From Flexilinea sp. (GTDB taxonomy: Bacteria; Chloroflexota; Anaerolineae; Anaerolineales; Anaerolineaceae), in NCBI GenBank assembly GCA_026645735.1, contig JAPKMT010000003.1:1-64000 (forward strand): a stretch of DNA of 64,000 nucleotides, in the 5' to 3' direction. Position numbers and translations under genes: made by a program. The notes under the pieces were generated by a model that was given only the letters and a program-made list of their open reading frames with translations, searched no databases and was not told where the DNA came from. This document shows positions 34,670 through 44,746 of this stretch, one piece after another. Every line of letters begins with the position of its first letter. Positions within the stretch are counted from its first letter, which is position 1.

Positions 34670-37600
34670 TCAGCTCTTTTTTTCAGCCTTTGGAAATCGG
34701 CTGATGATAACAGCCTGATTGGGTAATGTGGTTTTTTCTCCGTCGGATAGCTGTTCAGGATTTTTAAGCTGCGTTTTTTCACTGTTCTGGTAGATATACA
34801 GTACTGTTCCTTCTTCAGATAATTTCATATCCAGCATGGCCAGTCCCATGATCCAACCATCTTTATCCATCGCGCAGCTGGTTACTCTTCCGATCACTTT
34901 CCCCTTGCCATCCAAAACGGGATCATTGTTGTGTGCCAAACGGACTGTTTTATCTGTGAAGCGGAAACGGACAAGGATTTTTTTCTGTTTCTCTTCATCC
35001 TTCAGATAAGCCGACCGTCCAATAAACCAGGCTTTGTAAGTTTTCACAAAACTGCTTAAACCGGCTTCGCCGACACGATAATCGCAAGGTCCAGCCAATT
35101 CATGCCCATACAGTGGAAGTCCTGCTTCGATGCGCAGTGAATCTCTGGAGCCCAAACCGCAAGGCTTCAAACCTATTGGTGAGCCGACTTCCAAAATCTT
35201 GTCCCACAGTGCAGAAAGTTTTTCCGGATGGACAAAAATTTCAAAAGATATTTTTTCTCCTGTGTAACCAGTCCGAGCGATGTATAAATTGAATCCCCCC
35301 AACGTCACCTGACAGATATGCCCTTTTTTGAGTTTTATGAGTTCCAGGGAATCTTCTTCAGACGCTCCCAGTTTGAGCAAAATATCCGTTGAGAGTTGGC
35401 CTTGCAACGCCAGATCAACACGCATATGATCCCCTGCTTTTGGATCACGGAGATTTTCAAGAATGACATTTCTTCCAAATGCGCAGGCATCCGGCTGATC
35501 ACGATCCACCAGAACTGTGTGCTCTCTGACTGCATTTAACCATGCCCAGTCTTTTTCATCATTGGAGGCATTGACAACAATCAGGTATTTTTCAGATTCA
35601 ATTCTGTATATGATTAAATCATCGATTACATGACCATCCGGATCCAGAAAATGCGTATAGCAGGTATCGCCGATCTGGACCGCTGCAACATCGTTGCTGA
35701 CAACGCTGTCAAGAAAGACCATTGCGTCGGGACCAGAAGCAAGATAAACGCCCATGTGTGATACATCAAATAAACCTGCAGCATTTCGTACAGCGGCATG
35801 TTCTTCTTTAATCGAAGTGTACCAGACTGGCATTTCCCAGCCAGCAAACGGGACCATTTTTGCGCCCAGCGCTTTGTGATTTTCGAATAATGGTGTTTTT
35901 TTGTTTTGAAGATTTTCCTCTTCAGCAAATTTTGAAAAATTAAATTCTGGAAGCGGTTTACCTGGAGTGATTTTTTTACCGATGGCAAAGGGTTTCACCA
36001 GGTCCTTTTGAGAGCCTTCTTTTGCTTTCGTGGGTTCACATTCCGAAATATAAACCGGACCAGGCAAGCGTTTTCGCAAATCTCCATCAAATTTGACAAA
36101 TCCATCCGAAAGTGCGCGCAACCAGGCAGCTGCGACAGGCATTTTGGATGATTCACATTGAAATTGGTAGCCATTCTCTCTTAAGCTCAGATTACCTTCA
36201 ATCCTTTGTCCATCCACATAAATTGTTGAGTTTTGGAAGGTATTCATCTGCAGTGCTTCTGCATCACTCTGAAATGCATAATTTACGAATTCACGGTTAA
36301 GACTGCCATGAATCAGAATCGATGAATGACCATTGCTGGATTTGAACTGGTCATCGATATAGTAGAAATGTGGATAGCCATATGCCGGGTCCGAATTAAA
36401 AGCGCGAGTTTTGGCACAGATATTTCTTACACGGACTTTACATTCTTCTAGAGCTGTAAAATCAATTCTGGCTCGCTGCAGCTTTCCTTTGGCTCCAGGC
36501 ATGGAATAAGGATGAATTGCAAAGAGAACATCTGCAATAATGTCTGCGATTTCTTTCATATCGGTCTCTTTCAGACCAATCTGTGTGATGCAAGGGGTTC
36601 CCATGCGGATCCCGCTGGCTTTTAGAGCTGATTTATCTCCTGGTATGGTGTTTCGGTTCAGTACGATTCCGATAATATCCAGAATGCGGGCAGCGATGTC
36701 TCCAGAAAGCGTCGTTCCATCAGCACCTTTGATCACTTTGCAATCCAGCAAGACCATATGACTGTTGGAGCCATGATAGGCAATTTTCAAACCTCTGGTC
36801 TCAAATTGGCGGATTAAAGCCTGTGTATTGTTCAGTATCTGCAGTTGATATTTCTTAAAACGATCTGTTTTTGCAATTTTGAAAGAAGTCGCTAACCCTG
36901 CAAAAACTTGTGCATGCGGACCGCCTTGCTCTCCGGGAAAAACTGCTTTGTCAATAATTTTGGCCAGTTTTGGATCTGTTGTCAGGATGACAGCACCACG
37001 CGGTCCGGTAATCGTCTTATGCGTTGTAAAAGTAATCACATCTGCATACCCGACGGGGGAATCAATCACTCCTGCGGCTACCAAACCTGCAATATGGGAT
37101 AAGTCCACAAAAAGATAAGCGCCGACACTATCTGCAATCTCTCGATAACGTTTCCAATCAGGAATGTACGGGTAAGAAGTATATCCGGCGATGATCATCC
37201 TGGGTTTGTGCTCTGTTGCCAGTCGTTGGATTTCATCGTAATTCAACATTTCTGAGTTCGGATCGACAGTGTAGTGAATAATGTTATATAAAATACCGGA
37301 ACGATTAACCGGACTTCCATGCGTTAAATGTCCCCCGTGAAGAAGATCCATAGCCAGAACGGTGTCACCGGGATTAATAAGATGATAAACTGCATTATTG
37401 GCTGGGGCTCCTGATAAAGGCTGCACGTTGACCTGGATGTCCTCAGCGCAAACGCGTTCATTCGAAAAAGCTTCTGCACATCGGCGTCGGGTTAAGGCTT
37501 CTAAAATATCTACATAATCCACACCTTTGTAGTACCGCGGATCTGAATTTCTGCGATAGTCTCCCAACATGAAATCGTAGTCCAATATTTCATCTTCAGA

Positions 37601-37807
37601 AAATGATCGGGATTCCTCATTCGGGTAGCCTTCAGCATAAATATTTTGAAAAACGGATCCCAATGATTCACGAACAGACTCAGGTGCGAAAGATTCACTG
37701 GGAATCATGATGAGTTTTCGTTTTTGACGTTCTGCTTCGAGTTTTGTCAACCATTCGATCGCTCCGTCAACTTCAGAAAGAGGACCATCGAATAAATAGT
37801 TATCCAT
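34670..37807 (-). CDS. Fused serine hydroxymethyltransferase / glycine cleavage T protein
   Basis: 1045 residues. 1-480: GlyA, with YAEGYP and [10 protein letters not shown] substrate segments, the PLP lysine K264 in [12 protein letters not shown] and FPGEQGGPH. About 480-630: a beta-rich linker domain with no family I recognise ([35 protein letters not shown]). About 637-1045: full GcvT ([27 protein letters not shown], the folate region, [20 protein letters not shown] and a C-terminal barrel). Both halves keep their active-site motifs. The fusion would couple methylene-tetrahydrofolate made from glycine to serine formation. The AGGAGG site is strong. gcvH and gcvP are not in the window. Confidence 0.93.
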   Translation of the reverse strand: MDNYLFDGPLSEVDGAIEWLTKLEAERQKRKLIMIPSESFAPESVRESLGSVFQNIYAEGYPNEESRSFSEDEILDYDFMLGDYRRNSDPRYYKGVDYVDILEALTRRRCAEAFSNERVCAEDIQVNVQPLSGAPANNAVYHLINPGDTVLAMDLLHGGHLTHGSPVNRSGILYNIIHYTVDPNSEMLNYDEIQRLATEHKPRMIIAGYTSYPYIPDWKRYREIADSVGAYLFVDLSHIAGLVAAGVIDSPVGYADVITFTTHKTITGPRGAVILTTDPKLAKIIDKAVFPGEQGGPHAQVFAGLATSFKIAKTDRFKKYQLQILNNTQALIRQFETRGLKIAYHGSNSHMVLLDCKVIKGADGTTLSGDIAARILDIIGIVLNRNTIPGDKSALKASGIRMGTPCITQIGLKETDMKEIADIIADVLFAIHPYSMPGAKGKLQRARIDFTALEECKVRVRNICAKTRAFNSDPAYGYPHFYYIDDQFKSSNGHSSILIHGSLNREFVNYAFQSDAEALQMNTFQNSTIYVDGQRIEGNLSLRENGYQFQCESSKMPVAAAWLRALSDGFVKFDGDLRKRLPGPVYISECEPTKAKEGSQKDLVKPFAIGKKITPGKPLPEFNFSKFAEEENLQNKKTPLFENHKALGAKMVPFAGWEMPVWYTSIKEEHAAVRNAAGLFDVSHMGVYLASGPDAMVFLDSVVSNDVAAVQIGDTCYTHFLDPDGHVIDDLIIYRIESEKYLIVVNASNDEKDWAWLNAVREHTVLVDRDQPDACAFGRNVILENLRDPKAGDHMRVDLALQGQLSTDILLKLGASEEDSLELIKLKKGHICQVTLGGFNLYIARTGYTGEKISFEIFVHPEKLSALWDKILEVGSPIGLKPCGLGSRDSLRIEAGLPLYGHELAGPCDYRVGEAGLSSFVKTYKAWFIGRSAYLKDEEKQKKILVRFRFTDKTVRLAHNNDPVLDGKGKVIGRVTSCAMDKDGWIMGLAMLDMKLSEEGTVLYIYQNSEKTQLKNPEQLSDGEKTTLPNQAVIISRFPKAEKKS

Positions 37808-37883
37808 GAAAAAAACCTCCTGGGTGGTACATATGTAAATATTTTTAAGTTTATCGCAGTTTTACTAAAAAACGTCTTATCCG

Positions 37884-38024
37884 GTGATGGATCAGTAATT
37901 TGAAGTATGGAAAAAAAAGATTGTTGTTGTGGTGTTTTTGCACAAAGCGCAAAAATACCACAACAAGACATTTTCTCTCACTATTCGAAAAGCATGTCCA
38001 TATTGCGAATAGCGAGTGATGAAT
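37884..38024. repeat. MITE-like element, long form, with 8/9 target duplication
   Basis: The body 37893-38015 (123 bp) begins CAGTAATTTGAAGTATGG and ends TCCATATTGCGAATAGCGA. Flanks are GTGATGGAT (37884-37892) and GTGATGAAT (38016-38024). The core palindrome arms 37924-37943 and 37947-37966 pair with two imperfections around AAA. The right arm carries the shared CTCACTATTCGAAAAGC. It lies upstream of glyA-gcvT; the rest of this 400-bp gap holds no gene or riboswitch that I recognise. Confidence 0.8.
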
Positions 38025-38207
38025 CAACATCTCGAAATTTGGAGAAGATTCATGGTTTTTCTTTGTTTTTTTAGAGGGAAAAAACAAGTATTAAACATCC
38101 TTTATGTCTACATGCCGATGATAAAACCGATGCAGAGATTTGAGATCATTTTTTCCTTCTCATCAACCGATAAAAAAATATAAGATTCTTTTGAAATTGG
38201 TCAATGA

Positions 38208-39056
38208 TTAATGCATCACACCATCCTTCATGATGGTTGTTTGAATCCAGCCTTGGATTCTGTTAAATATGTCCTCTTTATTCGGTTCATTATGCAATTC
38301 ATGAAAACCACCTGAAATTCGGTGATAAGTCACTTGACCTTTGATTTTTTCAACAAATTGATCGGTCGCATACGAATCAACCAGAATATCCTTGTCACCT
38401 TGAAGCAGCAGCAGCGGAAGCGGGAAGGAGGTTTGATCCAGCAAAAATTTTCCTGTATTGAAAAGATCCAAACCCAGACGCAATGAAACACGATTATGTA
38501 CCAGCGGATCAGCAATATAACGTTCTGAAACAGCGGGATCCTGTGAAAGCCCCTGTAAATTCAATCCATTTTGAATAGTCAAATCCGGGAAAAGACGCAT
38601 CAATAATTTAAGGACTTGAACAAGATGTTCGGGCAGCGGATTTGCCAAGCCTATCGCTGGTGAAGATGCGATGATTCCATGAATTTTTTCGGTATGATTC
38701 AATCCATAAGCGAGAACCATAGCACCCCCCATCGAGTGTCCATAAAGCAGAATTGGCACGTCAGGTTCTTCATTACTCAAACGGTTTATTAAGTGGGTGA
38801 TGATTTCAAAAACCTGTTGATACGATTCAGCTCCTCGTTTACCGCTCGATTTTCCATGTCCTATTTGATCAAATGTGTGAAACTCCAAACCCAAAGGTGT
38901 GAAGAAAGCAGCAACGTGTTGATAGCGATCTGAATGTTCACCGATTCCATGAACAAGGATCACTTTGGCGATCGTTTCGTGATCATCAGGCATCCAGGAC
39001 TGCATGAAAATTTTAAAATTGCCTGCTATCACATCAAATGATGTTTTTGTCTCCAT
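38208..39056 (-). CDS. Alpha/beta hydrolase, monoacylglycerol lipase-like
   Basis: 282 residues from METKTSFDVIAGNFKIF; GGAGAA lies 5 nt upstream, while an in-frame ATG at 39128 does not have one. Motifs: the oxyanion stretch KVILVHGIGEHSDRYQHVAAFF, the nucleophile serine in YGHSMGGAMVLAYG, the acid in LLLLQGDKDILVDS and the histidine in RISGGFHELHNE. The LVHGIGEHS and GHSMGG pair is typical of the lysophospholipase/monoglyceride lipase group. Cytoplasmic; substrate unknown. Confidence 0.9.
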   Translation of the reverse strand: METKTSFDVIAGNFKIFMQSWMPDDHETIAKVILVHGIGEHSDRYQHVAAFFTPLGLEFHTFDQIGHGKSSGKRGAESYQQVFEIITHLINRLSNEEPDVPILLYGHSMGGAMVLAYGLNHTEKIHGIIASSPAIGLANPLPEHLVQVLKLLMRLFPDLTIQNGLNLQGLSQDPAVSERYIADPLVHNRVSLRLGLDLFNTGKFLLDQTSFPLPLLLLQGDKDILVDSYATDQFVEKIKGQVTYHRISGGFHELHNEPNKEDIFNRIQGWIQTTIMKDGVMH

Positions 39057-39563
39057 ATTTTCTCCGATCAATTCTCCAACGATATGTTGTAAATGGACAC
39101 ATAAATCTGAATATTCAACTTTGAACAATCATAAAAAATTAAATTGGATTACTGGTTTACCCGATTCGAATCAACTTCAGTTCGGAAACCATTTTATGAA
39201 GTGCGGATCAATTAATTCTGTGAATCCAAGTCCGAATTCATCCTGAAACGAATTTATTTGCTATTTTAAAAAATTGCGTTACCTGCACACTTTTTTTTCT
39301 AAACTAAATCATGTGGATTGTTTTTATCTGTTTCATTTTATCAGAATAATAAGTAAAGAAATTTGGAAAATCTTTTTGAGAAAAAAAGAGAAAACTTGTT
39401 GTTGTGCTGATTGATTCAAAGAGCATTCTGTTTTTACGATTTTTGATAGAAAACACAAAAAGGAATAGTTTTGGAAAGGAGGAATAAACTGAGTGTTGAA
39501 AATTATTAACTGATCATAATTTGTAACCGTCAATCAAGCTTTTAGTAATGAAGGAGGAATTCG
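39057..39563. other. Intergenic region with a partial MITE-like copy
   Basis: About 500 bp without a convincing gene. Around 39358-39408 it carries AAATTTGGAAAATCTTTTTG and GAGAAAACTTGTTGTTGTGCTG, the left half and half core of the dispersed element without a return arm. Divergent promoters are presumably here too. Confidence 0.5.
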
Positions 39564-39749
39564 ATGTCTTTTGTGGTGAATATCAAATGCCCTAAATGTG
39601 GGAATACTTTAAAACACATGCCAGAATCAAAGCATTTCTTTTGTGAACAATGCCAGGATGAATTGGCTATGAAGTTAATTAATGGAAAAATTACTCTCCT
39701 TCCAGTTTACATGAAAAATGAAAAATCTGAAAGTATCCACGATGAATAA
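39564..39749 (+). CDS. Small zinc-ribbon protein, function unknown
   Basis: 61 residues. CPKCGNTLKHMPESKHFFCEQC gives a CxxC...CxxC zinc ribbon (written here only to show the four cysteines at about 9, 12, 27 and 30). A strong GAAGGAGG ribosome site 6 nt before the ATG supports expression. Neighbours give no clue. Confidence 0.75.
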   Translation: MSFVVNIKCPKCGNTLKHMPESKHFFCEQCQDELAMKLINGKITLLPVYMKNEKSESIHDE

Positions 39750-39995
39750 ATCAAACGCAGCGTTCGATGAGAAATCTTGGATAATTTTGAAATCTTTTTC
39801 ATAATAGGTGATTGGGAGTCTCCAAAGGAGAAGAATCAAAAAGAACAGACAATTATTTGGGACCAGAAATTGGAGATCAGTGATTGGTCTTGAATCTTAA
39901 AGAATTCGATCGTGAATTGAAAAATCCGGCTTTTTTTGTGATAATGAGTATTAATTCAATTAATGAACCAAAAACCAAAAAAGTAGGAGCCTCCC

Positions 39996-41093
39996 ATGAA
40001 AAATGCAAGGACCGTATTATTACTTTTCGTATTCTTTATGACAGCGTTTTCTGTTTCTGCACAATCAGATCCCCTTGTCTTTGAAGGATACGAAGAAGAC
40101 GTTATTGAAAAAATGATCGATGTTGTGGAATACCCGATTATTCAACTCGAATCCGATTGTCAAAACGAGTATGACACAATTTCGATCACCCTTTATGGTT
40201 CCAATGATGAGGAAATTGGAATTTTTTATAACACCTGCTTTAGCCAGGGAAAAATTTATTACGCAAATAATGAAATTGACCAAATTGAATATGTCCAGAT
40301 ATCTTCAGAAGGCAGCTGGAAGTTGTCTTTCTTGCCGATGAGCGCCGAATTTATGGATACTTATGAAGCTCCAGTGACCGTCACTGGTTCCGGATCTTCC
40401 GCTTTTATGATTAAGAATTTTGGAAAAATACTAACCTATTCATTCAAGACTGAAAGCTATTTTGATTTAACGCAGTATTCTTCTGATGGAATTAAAGGAT
40501 ATGCAGGATCCAAAATGCTCCTTTTTGAAATGGGACCTAAAGAAGGAAGAACCATTGTCGATCCAAATTTCTCGATTATCCAGGTAACCACATCTGGAGA
40601 ATGGAGCCTTGATTTTTCCGCAGGAAACTCTGCTGCTTCAGCGGATGATACAATTCCCGAACCGCCTGTGGATCAAGGACTTCCAAGTTCAAACCATCTC
40701 ACTCCAGATTTCCTGGAAGTTTTTGTGACAAAAGAGACGAATCAGGAAGCTTATGCAGACACAATGGTTACGGAAATTGCTGCTTCTCTGGATCTGTTGG
40801 AAAGAGACGCATTAATTGACTGGCAGTTATTTACTTATTACGGGAAGGATTCATTGGAGGCGTTGACAACTGAAATTCTTGATTTTTACCAGGAGGAATA
40901 TGAAGCTGATAATTATCTTTTGTTATCAGAACCCCAAATAATTCCATTGGTGATTCTGGAAGAGGATCTTGGTGATGGATATCAAGCCCTTTTAGAACAA
41001 GACGAGAATAAAATTTGGATCTATGTAACGAATTCCAATGCTGAAGATGAAAAACACGTTTTTGTATTCTTCTGTTCTCCTGAATCCGTTTAG
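39996..41093 (+). CDS. Secreted protein of unknown function
   Basis: 365 residues with a clear signal peptide (MKNARTVLLLFVFFMTAFSV, cleavage near SAQ). The mature part is acidic and splits into two: about 20-215, beta-rich with aromatic-glycine repeats that twice end in a W-S/K-L pattern (EGSWKLSFLPM, SGEWSLDFSAG), and about 240-365, mostly helical. The paired WxLxF endings suggest two copies of one small beta domain. TAGGAG precedes the ATG. I do not recognise the family. Confidence 0.72.
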   Translation: MKNARTVLLLFVFFMTAFSVSAQSDPLVFEGYEEDVIEKMIDVVEYPIIQLESDCQNEYDTISITLYGSNDEEIGIFYNTCFSQGKIYYANNEIDQIEYVQISSEGSWKLSFLPMSAEFMDTYEAPVTVTGSGSSAFMIKNFGKILTYSFKTESYFDLTQYSSDGIKGYAGSKMLLFEMGPKEGRTIVDPNFSIIQVTTSGEWSLDFSAGNSAASADDTIPEPPVDQGLPSSNHLTPDFLEVFVTKETNQEAYADTMVTEIAASLDLLERDALIDWQLFTYYGKDSLEALTTEILDFYQEEYEADNYLLLSEPQIIPLVILEEDLGDGYQALLEQDENKIWIYVTNSNAEDEKHVFVFFCSPESV

Positions 41094-41130
41094 ATTGCTG
41101 CAAGGATCTAATTCTGAGCCATTAATTAGT

Positions 41131-41207
41131 CTCATCATCCAGTAATTCGAAATTTGGAAAAGCCCTTTGAGAAAAATGAGAAAACTTCGAATCGCTGCTC
41201 ATCATTC
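41131..41207. repeat. MITE-like element, short form, with 8/9 target duplication
   Basis: The body 41140-41197 (58 bp, the same length as the copy at 5974) begins CAGTAATTCGAAATTTGG and ends CTTCGAATCGCTG. Flanks are CTCATCATC (41131-41139) and CTCATCATT (41198-41206). The internal stretch CCTTTGAGAAAAATGAGAAA matches the left arm of the long copies at 32627 and 39370. Confidence 0.8.
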
Positions 41208-41453
41208 TGAATCCTGGATTTTTTGACGATTTTGAGGCGAAAAGATAGGTTCTTCCGATTACTTTGTCAATATTGTGAAGAACCTTTCTATTATTTAAAT
41301 ATGCATATGCTTTCGTCACTTGTTATTCAAATTTTGTAATTTACGCTGCCCAGATAGAATGAAAAATTTTTTCCATTAATCTTGATTAGTATACAAACAG
41401 AGTGATCAAAAATATTTCGAATATTTAGAAAAAATGTTCTAATATACATAAAC

Positions 41454-41493
41454 TTTACATAAATTTTACAATTCAGTTTCTTTTTCCTTTACA
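41454..41493 (+). promoter_or_regulatory. PHO-box-like direct repeats upstream of pstS
   Basis: TTTACA occurs at 41454-41459 and 41465-41470, exactly 11 bp apart, and again at 41488-41493 (about two further periods). Repeats of TTWACA with 5-bp spacers are the PhoP/PhoB binding pattern of Gram-positive-type Pho regulons. They sit 40-80 bp upstream of pstS, whose operon encodes the PhoB/PhoR pair, so phosphate-starvation activation is likely. Confidence 0.7.
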
Positions 41494-41532
41494 TTTCTTT
41501 AGTAAGATCAATCGAGGGAGTATGAGAAAAAT

Positions 41533-42402
41533 ATGAAACGATGGATCTTTAGTATTATCAGTCTAATTCTTGAATCAACATTGTTTCTGTCTGGATGTTC
41601 TTCAGAGATGGCTTTCCAGCAGGAAAAAGAAATCTCAGTTATCTCCCGTGAGGATGGATCCGGTACTAGGGGGGCATTTATCGAACTGTTTGAAATCGAA
41701 GAAAAAGAAATGGACGGAACAAAAGTCGATCATACAACTGAAGAAGCTGGCATAACCAATAACACATCGGTCATGCTGTCATCGGTAATTGGAGATCCTT
41801 ATGCAATCGGTTATCTTTCCCTTGGTTCGATGAATGAAGCGGTAAAAGCGGTAAAAATCGATGGACAGGAAGCAAATGCAAAGAATATTATCAACAATAC
41901 CTATCAGATTTCCCGTCCTTTCCTTATTGCAGTAAAAAATGAAACCAATGATCTTTCAAGGGATTTTATCCATTTCATTTTAAGTTCAGATGGGCAGGCA
42001 TCGATAACAGCCAGCGGCTATATTCCAATAACAGAAAATTCCTCCTATTCAAGCAATCGAATGACAGGAAAACTTGTCATCGCAGGTTCATCGTCCGTTA
42101 CGCCGGTGATGGAAAAGCTGAAAGAAGCCTATATCCGTCTGAATCCGGAAGTCACCATCGAAATACAGCAAAGTGATTCATCAACTGGAATGAACTCTGT
42201 CATTGCAGATATCTGTGATATTGGAATGGCTTCCCGTAATTTAAAAGACAGCGAATTGAAAGCCGGTCTGATTCCAACTGTCATTGCAAAGGATGGATTG
42301 GCTGTTATTGTCAATAAACAGAATCCGATAGATGATTTGAGTTTTGAACAAGTGAAGGATATTTTCACAGGAAATATTCAAAATTGGTCTGATTTGCTGT
42401 AA
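41533..42402 (+). CDS. pstS: Phosphate-binding lipoprotein PstS, circularly permuted order
   Basis: 289 residues. Lipobox LFLSGC near the N-terminus, so it is a membrane-anchored receptor. The domain order is permuted relative to classical PstS: the segment that normally comes second (VISREDGSGTRGAFIELF, GDPYAIGYLSLGS, SGYIPI) comes first, and the segment that normally comes first (GKLVIAGSSSVTPVMEKLKE, CDIGMASRNLKDSE, DGLAVIVNKQNP, KDIFTGNIQNWSDLL) comes last. The protein ends right after that, so nothing is truncated. Similar permuted receptors exist in clostridia (from memory). First gene of the pst-pho operon. Confidence 0.9.
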   Translation: MKRWIFSIISLILESTLFLSGCSSEMAFQQEKEISVISREDGSGTRGAFIELFEIEEKEMDGTKVDHTTEEAGITNNTSVMLSSVIGDPYAIGYLSLGSMNEAVKAVKIDGQEANAKNIINNTYQISRPFLIAVKNETNDLSRDFIHFILSSDGQASITASGYIPITENSSYSSNRMTGKLVIAGSSSVTPVMEKLKEAYIRLNPEVTIEIQQSDSSTGMNSVIADICDIGMASRNLKDSELKAGLIPTVIAKDGLAVIVNKQNPIDDLSFEQVKDIFTGNIQNWSDLL

Positions 42403-42512
42403 TACGGTAAATCATACAAAAACAACCGTTGGAAAAATTGATCAATATTTCAAACAAAGAGAGAAGATTACGCTCGCGATAATTCAAATCACGGAGAAAG
42501 AGGATAGATCGA

Positions 42513-42935
42513 ATGAAACGCGTTTTATTTGTATGTGTACATAATTCTGCCAGAAGTCAGATGGCAGAAGCATTTTTGAACAAAATCGGTAAAGATGCTT
42601 TTTACGCGGAAAGCGCTGGATTGGAGCCGGGAATCTTGAATCCGCTGGTTGTTAAAGTGATGGGTGAGATTGGAATCGATATCAGCAAAAATTCCACAAA
42701 TTCCGTATTTGAATATCTAAAAGAAGGCAGGACCTATTCAATTGTTGTCAAAGTCTGCGATCAGATGAACGGACAACGCTGTCCGATTTTTCCATCAGCC
42801 GGTATTTCTCTCAATTGGAATATCACCGATCCATCCGCGGTTACTGGCACTGAAGAGGAGAAACTGAACCAAATCAGAGCGATACGCGATGAAATCAAAT
42901 CGAAAGTCGAGGCGTTGATCACTGTTTATGGCTGA
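42513..42935 (+). CDS. ArsC/low-molecular-weight phosphatase family protein
   Basis: 140 residues. The phosphate-binding P-loop CVHNSARSQ lies at residues 8-16, with the general-acid Asp in NITDPSAV. This is the thioredoxin-linked arsenate reductase/LMW tyrosine phosphatase fold. Two more cysteines (KVCDQMNGQRCPIF) could form the redox relay used by ArsC. Its place inside the pst operon fits arsenate detoxification, because the phosphate transporter also imports arsenate. Confidence 0.87.
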   Translation: MKRVLFVCVHNSARSQMAEAFLNKIGKDAFYAESAGLEPGILNPLVVKVMGEIGIDISKNSTNSVFEYLKEGRTYSIVVKVCDQMNGQRCPIFPSAGISLNWNITDPSAVTGTEEEKLNQIRAIRDEIKSKVEALITVYG

Positions 42936-43025
42936 CGTTTGGTTTTATGATGCTCGACTTTCCCTTTTTTTGAAACCTAAACTGAACATGATGGAAAGAA
43001 GCGTTTTTCACGAAAGGAATTTCGA

Positions 43026-43874
43026 ATGATAAAGAAAAAAGAAAAAATTATGCGACTCATCTTTCTTTTTTCAGCATGCACCTCGATTATTGCAGTATTT
43101 TTAATCTGCATTTTCTTGTTCGCAAATGGAATCCCAGCAATCGGAAAAATTGGTGTTTTCAATTTTCTTTTGGGAAAGAATTGGAAACCATCCAACGAAC
43201 TCTTTGGAATTCTCCCGATGATATTGGGTAGTATATATGTCACTGCAGGAGCAATTCTCATTGGAGTACCGATTGGTGTTTTGACAGCCATGTATCTCTC
43301 ATTATTTTGTCCCAAAAAAATGTACCACCTGATTAAACCTGCGATAGAACTGCTGGCAGGGATTCCTTCCGTAGTATATGGATTTTTCGGTTTGGTGGTT
43401 CTGGTTCCTTTTGTGAGAAATTATATCGGCGGAAACGGTAGTGTGATGCTGACTGCATCTGTTTTGCTGGGAATGATGATACTTCCGACAATCATTAATG
43501 TTTCTGAGTCAGCGATCCGAGCTGTCCCATTAAATTATTATGAGGGCGGAAGAGCACTTGGCGCCAGCCATGAACGGAGCGCTTTTTTTGTGATTCTTCC
43601 TGCAGCGAAATCCGGAGTTTTTGCCAGTATTATTTTAGGAGTAGGACGAGCCATCGGAGAAACCATGGCCGTCATCATGGTTGCAGGAAATCAGGCGCGC
43701 ATGCCAAAGGGGCTCCTGAAAGGAGTCCGAACATTGACGGCCAATATTGTGATTGAAATGGGATACGCAGCAGATTTGCATCGCGAAGCCTTGATTGCAA
43801 CGGCTGTTGTTTTGTTCATCTTTATCCTGATTATCAATCTTTCTTTTTCGATTCTCAGCCGGAAAACGATATGA
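43026..43874 (+). CDS. pstC: Phosphate ABC transporter permease PstC
   Basis: 282 residues, six membrane helices. It carries the ABC-coupling EAA loop (YYEGGRALGASHERSAFFVI) and the PstC-typical ELLAGIPSVVYGFFGLVVLVP. AAAGGA precedes the ATG. It overlaps pstA by 4 nt (ATGA). Confidence 0.95.
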   Translation: MIKKKEKIMRLIFLFSACTSIIAVFLICIFLFANGIPAIGKIGVFNFLLGKNWKPSNELFGILPMILGSIYVTAGAILIGVPIGVLTAMYLSLFCPKKMYHLIKPAIELLAGIPSVVYGFFGLVVLVPFVRNYIGGNGSVMLTASVLLGMMILPTIINVSESAIRAVPLNYYEGGRALGASHERSAFFVILPAAKSGVFASIILGVGRAIGETMAVIMVAGNQARMPKGLLKGVRTLTANIVIEMGYAADLHREALIATAVVLFIFILIINLSFSILSRKTI

Positions 43875-44740
43875 ACCATTCAACGAAAATGATGAATCCT
43901 GTTTCAAATTTGAAATTATGGTCAAAAGATCCTGTGTCTCTGATCCTCCGAATTCTTGTCTGGGGAGCTTCAGGATTAACGATCCTCGTGCTGCTCGTGA
44001 TCATTGGATATATCCTGTATAAAGGCATTCCAAATTTATCGCTGGATCTGTTTGATCTGGAATACAGTACAGAAAATGTTTCTCTCATGCCTGCCCTGAT
44101 CAACACAGTGATGATGACTGCCCTTTCGATATTAATTGCAGTACCGCTTGGTATTTTTTCTGCCATTTACCTAACAGAGTATGCCAGACGTGGGAGCAGG
44201 CTGATAAAAATTGTCCGCATCACAGCGGAAACCTTATCCGGAATTCCGTCAATTATTTATGGTCTTTTTGGACTTTTGTTTTTTGTGACAACGCTCCACT
44301 GGGGATTCTCCATGTTGGCAGGCGGATTTACGCTTTCGATAATGATCCTTCCTCTGATTATGAGAACAACGGAAGAAGCCCTGCAATCAGTCCCAGATTC
44401 ATATCGGGAAGGAAGCTATGGGCTCGGTGCCGGAAAAATGCGCACTGTTTTTACGATTGTTCTGCCTTCAGCAATTCCCGGAATCCTGGCCGGAGTCATT
44501 CTGGCTATCGGTCGAATTGTAGGGGAGACTGCAGCACTGATTTATACAGCTGGAACAGTTGCAGATATTCCCGACAGCTTGTTATCTTCCGGTCGAACAC
44601 TCTCCGTTCACATGTATGTTCTTTCCAGCGAGGGATTGTTTATGGACAAAGCATATGCGACTGCGGTCATACTGGTGATTTTAGTCATCTTACTGAATCG
44701 TATTTCTTCATATACAGCTGAAAAAATTTCTAAAGGCTGA
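43871..44740 (+). CDS. pstA: Phosphate ABC transporter permease PstA
   Basis: 289 residues, six membrane helices. Visible motifs are TLSGIPSIIYGLFGLLFF and the coupling loop YREGSYGLGAGKMRTVFTIV, followed by IGRIVGETAALIYTAG. It starts inside the pstC stop codon and ends 6 bp before pstB, so the three transporter genes are translated together. Confidence 0.96.
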   Translation: MNHSTKMMNPVSNLKLWSKDPVSLILRILVWGASGLTILVLLVIIGYILYKGIPNLSLDLFDLEYSTENVSLMPALINTVMMTALSILIAVPLGIFSAIYLTEYARRGSRLIKIVRITAETLSGIPSIIYGLFGLLFFVTTLHWGFSMLAGGFTLSIMILPLIMRTTEEALQSVPDSYREGSYGLGAGKMRTVFTIVLPSAIPGILAGVILAIGRIVGETAALIYTAGTVADIPDSLLSSGRTLSVHMYVLSSEGLFMDKAYATAVILVILVILLNRISSYTAEKISKG

Positions 44741-44746
44741 GTTTAA

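Noticed and set aside
37808-38207. Glycine riboswitch upstream of glyA-gcvT
   Set aside because: The leader contains the mobile repeat; no tandem glycine-aptamer core sequence was seen.
39884-40084. Small reading frame before the secreted protein gene
   Set aside because: No ribosome site, no similarity, and it overlaps the well-supported start at 39996 in another frame.
41533-42402. PstS as a truncated pseudogene
   Set aside because: The apparent early end at NWSDLL is explained by circular permutation; both halves are complete.
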